A stretch of DNA of 37,901 nucleotides from Bacteroidales bacterium (GCA_017450165.1 JAFSWO010000057.1:1-37901), one strand, 5' to 3'; shown: positions 17,825-26,908, numbered from the stretch's first letter. The notes: generated by a model not told the origin, from the letters alone. A program made the numbers and translations.

Positions 17825-19810
17825 TTAGTTATATCCAGGGTTTTGAACGAGGTTGGATCCGCTCTTGGTAATTTCGTTGCGCGGGATCGGCATCAGGTAG
17901 TTGCGGCCGTCCTTGGGGAAACACCTCGGGGTCGGGTTCTGGTTCAGGATGCAGTCACCGTAGTCGATGGTGTAATCCTTGCCAAGCCAGTGATAGGTGA
18001 AGATATACTGGATAGGGGTGCCGTAACGGTCCGTACCAACTCCGTCGTGAGCTGCATAGGTGTAGCTAGCGCAAGCAGGGTTATTCCCCCAGTAGTAGTT
18101 GGTGTTGTTCTTGGATGCGTCATAGAGGCGAGCTACACGGTAGATGGTATCCATCTGGTTACCCTTCTGGAGCACCATGACGCGTGCACTTGCCAACGGG
18201 ACATTCTCATAGAAATCAGCCATTTTCCAGCGGCGAAGGTCGAAGTAGCGGAACATTTCCGCATAGAGTTCCACGCGACGCTCGTTCACCAGACGATCCC
18301 AGAGATCGTCGCCCGATTCGGTAACGGGCGGCATCATCACGTCGGGACGCTGACGGATCTTGTTGATGTACTGACGACAGATATCCTCACGGTTGGTGCG
18401 GTAAGCGGCTTCAGCATAGTTCAGGTACATCTCGGCGAGACGGAACCAAGGGTAGAGGAGACTACCGGTCTGGGCCTCGGAAATGAAGGAGGTAGGGATG
18501 TACCACTTGTAGAGCTCCAGACCGCCGTGGTTACCGCTGGCCGTGTGTTTTGCTTTGGAGGTAAAGCCCGGCTCGGTCGGATTATTGCTCATCAGGAAGT
18601 CTGCCTTGGTCATATTGTCATAGAGGTAGTACAGCAGCAGCGAATCTTCCTTGTACTCGCCTTTACCGTTCGTGCTTCCGTAGGGATAGAACGGTGCTGC
18701 GATACAGTAATAGAAGCGCGGGTCGCGGTTTGCGTAGGGATGCTTCTCATCGTAGCCGGAACCCTCTTCAAACCACTTCTTACCGTTCTTCATTTCGAAG
18801 TCAATCTGTGCAGCCTGTGACGGGTGGAATGCCTCCCAGCCGTTGTAGTACTCCACGGTGTAGAGCAGCTGCGCCTTCTTGGTATAGTTGTCGTTTGCAT
18901 CGGAAGTTGCCACGAAGTACTTCGCCCAGATGATTTCCGGAGAATCGACATCTTTCCAGATGCCGTCGTAGGTGTCGTCGAGGCTGTAGGCACCGTCCAC
19001 GTCGGCACGGTCAACAATGGCCTTTGCGGCATCAAATGCACGCTGCCATTTATCTGCGGAGTATGCTCCATGGTAGATGTCTCCCGTAGGATAAGCAGGA
19101 TCGTTGAACTGGAGTGAAGCGGCAATCAGGGTAAGGCGGCTTCGGAGTGCAAGCACGACATCCTTATTGATGCGTCCCTGAACACATTTCTCCAACGTAG
19201 GAACCTTAGCATAAGCGCTGTCCAGGTCATTCAGAATAAAGTCCACACATTCGTCGAAAGTGGAGCGGTGTGTAGAGAAATCATCGTCCAGCTTGTGCGG
19301 CTTGCTGATGAGCGGAACGCCGGCATAACGCTGGATCAGAAGGAAGTAAGACCATGCGCGGAGGAAATATACTTCGCCGAGGAGTCGCTCTTTGGCATCA
19401 TTAGGCATGATGGTCCCTTTCTCGTAGATGTAATCGAACATATAGTTCATTCGGTAAATCCACTCGTAGGTGCGGTTCCAGATGTTGAGAACGGTGGTAC
19501 GGGTATTGTGTGCCTGGCCGCCTTCCTTGATGTACATCACGTTGTCCGGATCCATATAACCCGAGGCGATGTAGCGGGTGGAGGTGCCGCCGTAGCGGAA
19601 GTAACCCTCATCGGTGATGCAGCCTACGTTGCCTTCCTGATAGGGGTCGGGCAGCACGGTGTAGAGTGCATTCACGTAAGACTCGCAAAGTGCTGCACTG
19701 TTGAAAACAGCGTCTTCGTTGAGTTTGTCAAGCGGCTTCTTGTCCAGAAAACCGTCGTCGCAGGATGCCAGCGCGAGGATGGAAACCAAAAGTATCGTAA
19801 TCTTTTTCAT
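17825..19810 (-). CDS. SusD-family glycan-binding lipoprotein
   Basis: SusD-like proteins bind glycan at the cell surface and hand it to the SusC channel. This one has 661 residues, longer than the common 500-570. The lipobox is at Cys17 (ALASCDDGFLDKKP); acidic residues directly after Cys fit a surface export signal, and FLDKKPLD is the classical start of mature SusD. TPR-type helices contain YFLRAWSYFLLIQRYAGVPLI, and the C-terminal part has WFRLAEMYLNYAEAAYR, INKIRQRPDV, RRVELYAEMFRYFDLRRWK and FPKDGRNYLMPIPRNEI. The stop of susC is 6 bp upstream. The extra length is spread through the second half, for example the AAHDGVGTDRYG region, so the ligand site may be unusual. Confidence 0.95.
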   Translation of the reverse strand: MKKITILLVSILALASCDDGFLDKKPLDKLNEDAVFNSAALCESYVNALYTVLPDPYQEGNVGCITDEGYFRYGGTSTRYIASGYMDPDNVMYIKEGGQAHNTRTTVLNIWNRTYEWIYRMNYMFDYIYEKGTIMPNDAKERLLGEVYFLRAWSYFLLIQRYAGVPLISKPHKLDDDFSTHRSTFDECVDFILNDLDSAYAKVPTLEKCVQGRINKDVVLALRSRLTLIAASLQFNDPAYPTGDIYHGAYSADKWQRAFDAAKAIVDRADVDGAYSLDDTYDGIWKDVDSPEIIWAKYFVATSDANDNYTKKAQLLYTVEYYNGWEAFHPSQAAQIDFEMKNGKKWFEEGSGYDEKHPYANRDPRFYYCIAAPFYPYGSTNGKGEYKEDSLLLYYLYDNMTKADFLMSNNPTEPGFTSKAKHTASGNHGGLELYKWYIPTSFISEAQTGSLLYPWFRLAEMYLNYAEAAYRTNREDICRQYINKIRQRPDVMMPPVTESGDDLWDRLVNERRVELYAEMFRYFDLRRWKMADFYENVPLASARVMVLQKGNQMDTIYRVARLYDASKNNTNYYWGNNPACASYTYAAHDGVGTDRYGTPIQYIFTYHWLGKDYTIDYGDCILNQNPTPRCFPKDGRNYLMPIPRNEITKSGSNLVQNPGYN

Positions 19811-19816
19811 AGTCGC

Positions 19817-22800
19817 TTAGAATGAGAGTTTTAAACCAGTGTTGATGATACGCATCTGCGGATAGGTCTGATAGCTTTCGTCGGAGGTCTCCGGGTCTAC
19901 GAACTTGAGTTCGGAGAGGGTGAGGAGGTTGTAACCGGCGACGTAGAAGCGGAGGCTCTTGATGCCAAGTTTGGGATTCATCTTGGCAACCGGGAGGGTG
20001 TAGCCGAGCTCGATGTTCTTCAAGCGCAGGAATGCTGCATTGCGTGAATAGAAATCTGCACGGTTCACGCCGCCGTTGCTGACGGTGGAGCCGATACGCG
20101 GATAATCGGATGTCGTGTTGTCGAGCGTCCACGCATTTGCAGCGGCGAAGTAGTCCAAGTTACTGGAAACCGGGTCCATCTGCGGAGAGTAGTAGTAACG
20201 AGCCATAGCCTGTCCCTGAAGCAGCATGGAGAAGTCCAGCCCTTTCCAGGTGAGGTCGAAGTTCAAACCGAAGACCATCTGCGGCACCGTGGTGCGATCC
20301 ATACGGTAGCGGTCCAGATTGGTGATTTGGTTATCGCCGTCGAGGTCTTCGAACCAGAAGTCACCGAGGGTGGCACCATTCATCTGCGGGTGATTGTCCA
20401 GGTCTTCCTGGGTCTTGTTGATACCGCCTACCTTGTAGTAGAGGGCGGAGCCCATCGGCATGCCTTCCAGTTTCATGAAGTCGTGACCTTCGGGCCAAGG
20501 GGTCTCATCCATATAGACGATTCGGTTGCGGGCATACATCATATTGGCCGTGACGTGATAGAGCAACTCGTTGTCGAGCAGCTTGTTCTCGTGAGAGAGC
20601 TGCAGCTCGATACCGCGGTTGCTGACGATACCGATGTTCTCGTCCGGCAGGTTATTCGTCAAACCGGTGTAGTAAGGAATCGAAGCGTTACGGGTGCAGA
20701 GAATGTTGCTGCGCTGGGTGGAGAAGGCCTCCAGTTCCCATCCGAGCATGCCGTTGAAGATGTTACCGTCGATACCGAAGTTCCAGGTCTTGGCGACTTC
20801 CCAGGTGATATTCGGGTTAGGAATGGTACCCGGGATGATGAAGTTGACCTCCTTGCCGCCAAACATCGTCTTGTAGGAGTAAGCCGACGTGTAGCTGTAG
20901 GTGTTCATATACTGGAACGGGTCAATCTTGTCGTTACCCTGCTCACCGTAGGAAGCACGGATTTTGAGATTGGTCAGCCACTCCACATTATCCTTGAGGA
21001 AAGGCTCTTCAGAGAGACGCCAACCAACTGATACACCGGGGAATAAACCCCAGCGCTTGCCTTTCGGGAAGTTCTCGGAACCATCGAGGCGGACCAGCGC
21101 CTGAACCATATATTTGCTCTTATAATCGTAACCGACGCGGCTGAAGAAGGAGCGCTGTGCAGTTTCCCTTGCATAACCGTTAATGGTATACCAGCTCTTG
21201 TCAGCAGTACCGGCGAAGAACTCATCCAGCAGGTCGGAATCGTAGGAGTTGATACCGGCCTTAAAGTAATCCAGACGGTAAGCACTCTGTTCAAAACCAG
21301 CCAGTGCCGTTACGTGGTGGCCGTCGAAATCGCGGTCGTAGTTGATGTTGACGTTGATGGAAGTCGTCGTCGTATGTGTCTGGTACTCGTGGAGGACCGG
21401 AGTGGGCCAGTAAGAGTTGGAGTGCTCCTCGAAGAGTTCGGTGATTTCGTCGTAGGAGTAGTAATTCCAGTTCTGCTGCCAGTTCTTGTTCCACTTGCTA
21501 ACCACGTCGTATGCCATATGTCCATTGACAGTCAGTCCTTTGGTAATCATACCGAGGTCCAGTTCAGCCGTGAAGGTTGTGTTGACGGTGTTGATGGTGG
21601 TGCGGTCGTAACCGGTGAGGTCCTGGACCAGGACAGCGGGGTTGGTACCGCCTTTCAGCAGTTTGCCGGGCAGTCCCTGATCTGCACCCGCATCTTCAGG
21701 GAAGTAAGCGGCACCGGTCGGGCGCATACGCGTTGCGATATAGAAGATACCATAGGAATCCGAAGGGAATGCCGAATAGTTCTTGTGCTGCTGGCGGGCG
21801 TTGATGTCCACACCGAGCTTGAGGAAGTCGGTCACCTGAATATCCAGGTTGGAGCGCAGGTTGTTCTGGTTGTAGTTGGTAGCACTCTTGTAGTAAATAC
21901 CGTCCTGATACTGGCCGTTAAACTGAATGAAGTATGCGGCCTTCTCGGAACCACCGTTGATGCTCACGCCATATTTGTGCTGAGCGGAAACAGGTTTGAT
22001 GATTTCTGCGAACCAGTCCGTGTTCGGATAGTTAATGGGATCATCCTGATTGATGTAGTGGTTGACCTCGACGTCCGTGTAACGGGGAGCTGTGCCAGTG
22101 ATGGCGAGGCTCTTGTTATAGGCTGTCGTATAGAGCACTGCGTCAGCGAGTTTGACCAGACGGGTAGGGCTCTGGAGACCAAGGTCATAGGTGAAGTTAA
22201 TCTTCGGGGCCTCTTTGTATTTACCGCGTTTGGTGGTCACGAGGATAACGCCGTTTGCGGAACGGGCACCGTAGATAGCTGCAGATGCGTCCTTCAAGAC
22301 GTTGACGCTCTCGATTTCATCACCGGTCAGACGGCCGAATTCTTCGCCACGACCCTGCACACCGTCGATGATGATGAGCGGGGAGTTGTCACCCAGGGTA
22401 CTGCGGCCACGGATGAACATCACGGCGTCGTCTTTACCAGGCTCACCGGAGCGGTTGTTGACGATCACGCCGGAGAGACGGCCTGCCAGACCTTGCGAGA
22501 GGTTGACGCTAGAGCTCTTGGTGAGTTCGGTACCGGCCGTGGAGGTGACGGAACCGGTGAGCGTCAGTTTACTCTGGACACCGTAACCGACCACGACGAC
22601 TTCGTCGATCAGCTGGGCGTCGTCCGGAAGGGAAGCGTCAACGACAGATTTGTCGCCGACAGCAACCTCTACGGTTTTGTAACCGATGCTGGAGAAGACC
22701 AGAATGGCATTCGGGCCGGGTACGGTCAAGGTGTAACCACCGTTGAAGTCCGTAGCGGCACCTGTCTTGGTCCCCTTTACGAGCACGCCGGCACCAATCA

Positions 22801-22921
22801 GGGGTTCACCCTTGGAGTCGGTGACGGTACCCGTAATCTTGCGGGACTGTGCCGAAGCGCTGAATGCTGCAATCAGCAGCAGTACAGCTGAAACGGCAAA
22901 CAGTTGGGTTAGTTTTTTCAT
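19817..22921 (-). CDS. SusC/RagA-family TonB-dependent outer membrane transporter
   Basis: This 22-strand outer membrane channel of 1034 residues works with the adjacent SusD. It has a signal peptide (MKKLTQLFAVSAVLLLIAAF, cleavage after SASA-Q) and a carboxypeptidase-regulatory-like domain (about 28-100, ITGTVTDSKGEPLIGAGV). The TonB box region is DEVVVVGYG (106-114). The plug domain has GLAGRLSGVIVNNRSGEPGKD, LIIIDGV and VLKDASAAIYGARSANGVILVTTK. The beta-barrel ends with NTGLKLSF, a terminal Phe typical for outer membrane insertion. No N-terminal STN signalling domain is present, so it does not look like a transporter that signals to an anti-sigma factor. The pair defines the locus as a PUL-type system that imports oligomers into the periplasm. 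Confidence 0.96.
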   Translation of the reverse strand: MKKLTQLFAVSAVLLLIAAFSASAQSRKITGTVTDSKGEPLIGAGVLVKGTKTGAATDFNGGYTLTVPGPNAILVFSSIGYKTVEVAVGDKSVVDASLPDDAQLIDEVVVVGYGVQSKLTLTGSVTSTAGTELTKSSSVNLSQGLAGRLSGVIVNNRSGEPGKDDAVMFIRGRSTLGDNSPLIIIDGVQGRGEEFGRLTGDEIESVNVLKDASAAIYGARSANGVILVTTKRGKYKEAPKINFTYDLGLQSPTRLVKLADAVLYTTAYNKSLAITGTAPRYTDVEVNHYINQDDPINYPNTDWFAEIIKPVSAQHKYGVSINGGSEKAAYFIQFNGQYQDGIYYKSATNYNQNNLRSNLDIQVTDFLKLGVDINARQQHKNYSAFPSDSYGIFYIATRMRPTGAAYFPEDAGADQGLPGKLLKGGTNPAVLVQDLTGYDRTTINTVNTTFTAELDLGMITKGLTVNGHMAYDVVSKWNKNWQQNWNYYSYDEITELFEEHSNSYWPTPVLHEYQTHTTTTSINVNINYDRDFDGHHVTALAGFEQSAYRLDYFKAGINSYDSDLLDEFFAGTADKSWYTINGYARETAQRSFFSRVGYDYKSKYMVQALVRLDGSENFPKGKRWGLFPGVSVGWRLSEEPFLKDNVEWLTNLKIRASYGEQGNDKIDPFQYMNTYSYTSAYSYKTMFGGKEVNFIIPGTIPNPNITWEVAKTWNFGIDGNIFNGMLGWELEAFSTQRSNILCTRNASIPYYTGLTNNLPDENIGIVSNRGIELQLSHENKLLDNELLYHVTANMMYARNRIVYMDETPWPEGHDFMKLEGMPMGSALYYKVGGINKTQEDLDNHPQMNGATLGDFWFEDLDGDNQITNLDRYRMDRTTVPQMVFGLNFDLTWKGLDFSMLLQGQAMARYYYSPQMDPVSSNLDYFAAANAWTLDNTTSDYPRIGSTVSNGGVNRADFYSRNAAFLRLKNIELGYTLPVAKMNPKLGIKSLRFYVAGYNLLTLSELKFVDPETSDESYQTYPQMRIINTGLKLSF

Positions 22922-22942
22922 ACGTATAGGTTTAGGTTGTAA

Positions 22943-23758
22943 TTACTTGTCAAGATGCTCTTCTGCCTTCTTGAGGCCTCCGTATTTCTTGATGAGCGCT
23001 TCGCACTCCTCATACGTCATACCGGGATGGCGTTCTACCATCGTGCGGGTAAGACGGTCGATCACCTTGTTGTTGATCAGGTTGGCGTTGACCATCCGGC
23101 TGCCCTCCACACGGCCCAGGCGGCACATCAGCGTGGTGCTGATCATGTCGCAGAGCAGTTTCTGGGTGGTGCCGGACTTCATGCGGGTGGAGCCGGTAAT
23201 GAATTCCGGGCCGGTGATGACCTCGATGGGGTAATCCGCGAAAGCGGAGATCGGGGAGTCGGGGTTGTTGCAGATGGATGCGGTAGGGATGCCGTGCTCC
23301 TTGCAGGCCTTGAGCGATGCGAGCACGTAAGGGGTACAGCCGCTGGCCGAAATGCCCACCACGATATCATTGGGGGTGACGTGGTGCTTGTCACGAAGCG
23401 TCCGCCATCCTTCCTCGATGTCATCTTCCGCCTCCTCAAGGTCCAGGACGAGGTTTTCTACGCCGCCGGCCAGCACGCACTGCATGATTTCCGGATCTAC
23501 GCCGTAGGTGTTGGGAACTTCCAAGATGTCGAGAACCGCGAGTTTGCCACCGGTGCCGCAGCCCAGGTAAAACATGCGGCCGCCGGCGCGGATCTTCGCC
23601 TCTATGGCGCTGATCATGCGTTCGATGTCCGGAAGGACCTTTTCGATGGCAAGAGGAACTTTTTTGTCCTCCGCGTTGATGTCGCGAATCAGTTCGGCGA
23701 CGGATTTCGTTTCAAGATGGTCGTACAGAGACGGCTGTTCTGTAAGTCTGAGAGCCAT
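22943..23758 (-). CDS. murQ: MurQ-like SIS-domain protein (MurNAc-6-phosphate etherase)
   Basis: MurQ removes the D-lactyl ether of MurNAc-6-phosphate to give GlcNAc-6-phosphate in cell-wall salvage. This protein has 271 residues and one SIS domain. Glu80 (LDILEVPNTYG) and Glu111 (EEAEDD) are 31 residues apart, exactly like the catalytic pair Glu83/Glu114 of the E. coli enzyme. TGPEFITGSTRMKSGTTQK and GISASGCTPYV are conserved. The sugar-phosphate loop differs: GCGTGGKLAVLDILE replaces the usual GAGTSGRLGVLDASE, with changes at the Ser, Arg and second Gly. The protein may therefore have a shifted substrate. It lies 4 bp downstream of a GH20 gene and 21 bp upstream of susC, an unusual place for a cytoplasmic enzyme inside a PUL, which suggests that its substrate comes from the imported polymer. 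Confidence 0.85.
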   Translation of the reverse strand: MALRLTEQPSLYDHLETKSVAELIRDINAEDKKVPLAIEKVLPDIERMISAIEAKIRAGGRMFYLGCGTGGKLAVLDILEVPNTYGVDPEIMQCVLAGGVENLVLDLEEAEDDIEEGWRTLRDKHHVTPNDIVVGISASGCTPYVLASLKACKEHGIPTASICNNPDSPISAFADYPIEVITGPEFITGSTRMKSGTTQKLLCDMISTTLMCRLGRVEGSRMVNANLINNKVIDRLTRTMVERHPGMTYEECEALIKKYGGLKKAEEHLDK

Positions 23759-23762
23759 TGTA

Positions 23763-25568
23763 TTAATGCTTGCTATAAGGTTGTTTTTGGAAAATACGTG
23801 TCATGGGGACGCCCACGGGGGTGCCGTCGGCCATAAAGCCCTGTGCCCGGATGCAGTCACCCTCGTTCACGGTGAGGGTGGCGGGCGCAACGGGAGAGGC
23901 GGCCGTAGGCTCGGTTCCGTCGGTCGTATAACGAATCTCCGCGAAGGGGTAGTCCAGGGTGAGCTCCACTTCGCGGGGATAATCAGATTCGAGGTTCATG
24001 TTGACGATGACGTTCCAATAGGCGCGGCTATAGTTGATGTGACGTGCGTCCAGGCGGTCAAACTCCTTGAGCAGACGCATTCGGAAGTCATCAAAGTTGC
24101 GGCGGTCGTCGGCGCTCCAGCAGAACTCTGCGATGGCCGCCTCGCGCGGATAGGTCTGGTGCTCCAGCTGCGGAACGTCGGGAATATACTCTCCCCAGAC
24201 GCAGGCCTGGTAGCCCAGAATCAAATCACCCTTGGCCTGCATCAGCGAGTCGCCGATAAAGCCGGTAGGGTTGTAGTTGTACGCCTTGCGGAGCGTGATG
24301 AAGAGATGGTGGTTCTTGAAGGTATCCGCAATCTCGTTCTGGTGATAGTCATAGTAGCAGAAGCGGTTGGGGCAGAGGATGACCTTCATGTCGCGGTTCA
24401 TGGCCTTGATGGCGGGATTGTGGCCGCGGTAGGACATCACCACGGTGCTCTCCACGGCGCTGCCGTCCAGGATCTCGTCCCAGCCGATCACGGTCTTTCC
24501 GCGCTCGCGCAGGTAGGCGTCGAAGTGCTTGACAAAGTAGTACTGCAGGTCGTCCACGCTCTCCAGACCGAGTTCGGAAGCGAGCCTCTTGCAGTAATCG
24601 CTCTTGCGCCATGCCGTCTTGGGGCATTCGTCGCCACCGATGTGGTACCAGGGCGACGGGAAGAGTTCCAGTACCTCGTCGAAAACATCCTCGAGGAACT
24701 TAAAGGTTTCCGGCGAAGGGCAGTATACATCGTCTTTTATACCCCAGTAAGTATTGACCTTCTTGGGTTGGTTTGGCGTGCAGGAGAGGAACGGGTAGGC
24801 AGCGATGGCTGCACTGGAGTGGCCCGGAAGTTCGATTTCCGGCACTACGGTGATGTGACGGTGGCGTGCATATTCCACCACTTCACGGATCTCGTCCTGC
24901 GTATAAAAACCGCCGTGGCGGATTCCGTCGCCAGGGCCGTCATAGCCGCAGGTTTCGTCCCGCCACGCGCCAACCTCCGTGAGGAGGGGATATTTCTTGA
25001 TTTCTATGCGCCAGCCCTGGTCTTCCGTCAGGTGCCAGTGGAATCGGTTCTGCTTGTGCATCGCCATCATGTCCAGGAAATCCAGCACCGCCTCTTTGGG
25101 ATAAAAATATCGGCAGCAGTCGAGTTGCATGCCTCGCCAGCTCACGCGCGGGGAGTCTTCAATCCGGCAACACGGGGCTTCCCAGAGGGTATCTACCGGC
25201 TCTTTGGCATAGATGGCGCCCGGCAGCAACTGGCGGAAGGTTTGCAGCCCATAAAAAGCACCGGCCGCATCCGAGGCTTTGACGACCACTTTGCGGCGGG
25301 TAACCTTGAGAATATAACCTTCTTCCGGAATACTGGATTTGTGCTTGAGAATGATGGCCTTGCCACACCAGGACTTGTGCTCTGGCAGGTCGAATCCCGT
25401 GGAAAGCGCCACATCGGCCCTGAAATCGGCTGCGGTTTCCGCAAATTCCGAATGGCGGGCCACAACGGCGGTTTTACCGTCCAGCAGGAATGCGCCTTTC
25501 TTCTCTTCCACTGCCTTGGGCTGCGGAATGATGGATACGGCGAGCAGGAGAGAGAGAAGCAGTTTCAT
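23763..25568 (-). CDS. GH20 beta-N-acetylhexosaminidase (first copy in operon order)
   Basis: This 601-residue enzyme has a short signal-like N-terminus (MKLLLSLLLAVS) that runs straight into the GH20b domain (IIPQPKAVEEKKGAF). There is no lipobox, so it is probably periplasmic. The catalytic domain has WRGMQLDCCRYF, HWHLTEDQGWRIEIKKYPLLTE, PEIELPGHS and the catalytic pair Asp313-Glu314 in HIGGDECPK. A C-terminal domain carries YTTDGTEPTAASPV. Its ATG shares one base with the stop of the preceding gene (TAATG), a sign of translational coupling. It is a paralogue of the 15972-17810 protein, with the same motif order throughout. Activity on GlcNAc- or GalNAc-terminated chains is expected; the polymer cannot be deduced from the enzyme alone. 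Confidence 0.93.
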   Translation of the reverse strand: MKLLLSLLLAVSIIPQPKAVEEKKGAFLLDGKTAVVARHSEFAETAADFRADVALSTGFDLPEHKSWCGKAIILKHKSSIPEEGYILKVTRRKVVVKASDAAGAFYGLQTFRQLLPGAIYAKEPVDTLWEAPCCRIEDSPRVSWRGMQLDCCRYFYPKEAVLDFLDMMAMHKQNRFHWHLTEDQGWRIEIKKYPLLTEVGAWRDETCGYDGPGDGIRHGGFYTQDEIREVVEYARHRHITVVPEIELPGHSSAAIAAYPFLSCTPNQPKKVNTYWGIKDDVYCPSPETFKFLEDVFDEVLELFPSPWYHIGGDECPKTAWRKSDYCKRLASELGLESVDDLQYYFVKHFDAYLRERGKTVIGWDEILDGSAVESTVVMSYRGHNPAIKAMNRDMKVILCPNRFCYYDYHQNEIADTFKNHHLFITLRKAYNYNPTGFIGDSLMQAKGDLILGYQACVWGEYIPDVPQLEHQTYPREAAIAEFCWSADDRRNFDDFRMRLLKEFDRLDARHINYSRAYWNVIVNMNLESDYPREVELTLDYPFAEIRYTTDGTEPTAASPVAPATLTVNEGDCIRAQGFMADGTPVGVPMTRIFQKQPYSKH

Positions 25569-26908
25569 TAGAGCGCAGCAAAGATGGTGTTGAAAATGGC
25601 GGCCTGGTAGGCTTCCGGCATATGGTGAGAGAGCGGATAGGGCGCCTTGATGTAGACGTGCATCTGCTCGATCTCGTATTCATACCCCTTGCGATACTGA
25701 TAGGCATGCGCGGAAGGGAGGTAAGAGTTCTGACCGTTGGTATAGCCTGCGAAGAAGAGGGTACGGCCCGAGAAGAAATCCCGTGTAGCCATCTGGTATT
25801 CGCAGAAAGGTTCGCCCTGGGTGAAGAAGAGGAGAATACCGTCCAGGTTCAGGGCGGTCATGTTGAAATCCAGCCGGTTCTTGACCTCACCGGTCTGGAA
25901 ACGTTCCAGAATCTCCGCTTCCCAGCCGCGGACATCGTTGGCGAAGCGCGGGAAATTGGTGGATGCGTTGACCAGCGAATCGGCGTGCGCCTTGACTGCT
26001 TCCGGCGTTACCTCGTCAATCAGGTAGGGCAGTTCGGCCTTTCCCGTGGCGATCTTGAGCAGGCTCTGTTCCTTCACGCGCTTGAATCTCAGCGCCTTGA
26101 GCGCGGTAGCCAGTTCAGCGCCAATCTCTTCAGCATGGTCTACCAACTGGCAGCCGCCCTTCGGGTCCATGTTGCCGGCGGCGCCGGTCAACTGGAAAAT
26201 GGGGCAACCCCAGACGGGCTCCACCGCATTGCGGGCTACGCCCGAATAGTCGGAGGAGAGCAGCAGGCTCTTATGGCCCATGGCCACCGGGTGGCAGGCG
26301 ATGTTATAGAACGCACAAACGGGTTTGCCGCGGGAAATCACGCGTGCAGCCAGGAGGGTGGGATCTACCGGACCGGTTTCCGGCTCGCAACGGTTGTAGT
26401 TGATGGCTGCCTTGCCCTGGGCAATCTCCAGACGGAAAGGCACATACGCAGCCTCTTCCGTGATGGTCTTCACGGCATTCTCCACAATAGCGTTGAAGGT
26501 GCGCTCGCGGTAGGCTACGTTCGGGCCGCCCGGCGCGGTGGAGACGCCACCCATGCGCGGCGCGCTGTGGGTGTGGATGCTGTGCAGCAGAATGTTCTCC
26601 TTTGCCAGGCCGGAGCGGGCGCTGATGGAATCGCGCAGTTCGCTTGCAAGGGCGGGGGAGATCTCCATCAGGTCGTTCGAAACGAGGCAAACCTTCTGTT
26701 CACCGTCACTCATCACGAGACAGCTCGATTTGAGGGGAATGTGAATGCCGTCGGAAAGTCCCTGGCGGGCAGCGAAACCAGCCAGAACGAGGTGTTCGTC
26801 CTCCAGCGCGGAGATATCGGTCACGGAGAAATTGCAGGTCAGCGTCGTGCGCTCGCACGCGCACGCGAGCACCATCACGCAGAAAAAGAAGAATAAAGCC
26901 TTTTTCAT
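25568..26908 (-). CDS. Neutral/alkaline ceramidase-family metal hydrolase, lipoprotein
   Basis: This 446-residue protein is the first gene of the long operon. The N-terminus has a hydrophobic stretch and a lipobox-like LACAC (Cys16 or Cys18). The fold is that of the neutral ceramidase N-terminal domain (PF04734): AGFAARQG, LHSIHTHSAPRMGG with His112 and His114, and NIACHPVAMG with His206, which match zinc ligands of the family. True ceramidases have a nucleophilic Ser in a GDVSPN motif. Here the matching site reads GAAGNMDPKG (242-251) without Ser, as in many bacterial homologues. Ceramide cleavage is therefore doubtful, and another amide or N-acyl bond is likelier. Its position at the head of an amino sugar PUL would fit an exported amidase or deacylase acting on the polymer; this is inference. 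Confidence 0.78.
   Translation of the reverse strand: MKKALFFFFCVMVLACACERTTLTCNFSVTDISALEDEHLVLAGFAARQGLSDGIHIPLKSSCLVMSDGEQKVCLVSNDLMEISPALASELRDSISARSGLAKENILLHSIHTHSAPRMGGVSTAPGGPNVAYRERTFNAIVENAVKTITEEAAYVPFRLEIAQGKAAINYNRCEPETGPVDPTLLAARVISRGKPVCAFYNIACHPVAMGHKSLLLSSDYSGVARNAVEPVWGCPIFQLTGAAGNMDPKGGCQLVDHAEEIGAELATALKALRFKRVKEQSLLKIATGKAELPYLIDEVTPEAVKAHADSLVNASTNFPRFANDVRGWEAEILERFQTGEVKNRLDFNMTALNLDGILLFFTQGEPFCEYQMATRDFFSGRTLFFAGYTNGQNSYLPSAHAYQYRKGYEYEIEQMHVYIKAPYPLSHHMPEAYQAAIFNTIFAAL

Noticed and set aside
25568..26908. Calling the first operon gene a true ceramidase
   Set aside because: The nucleophilic Ser motif is missing and the gene sits among amino sugar genes, so only the fold family is claimed.
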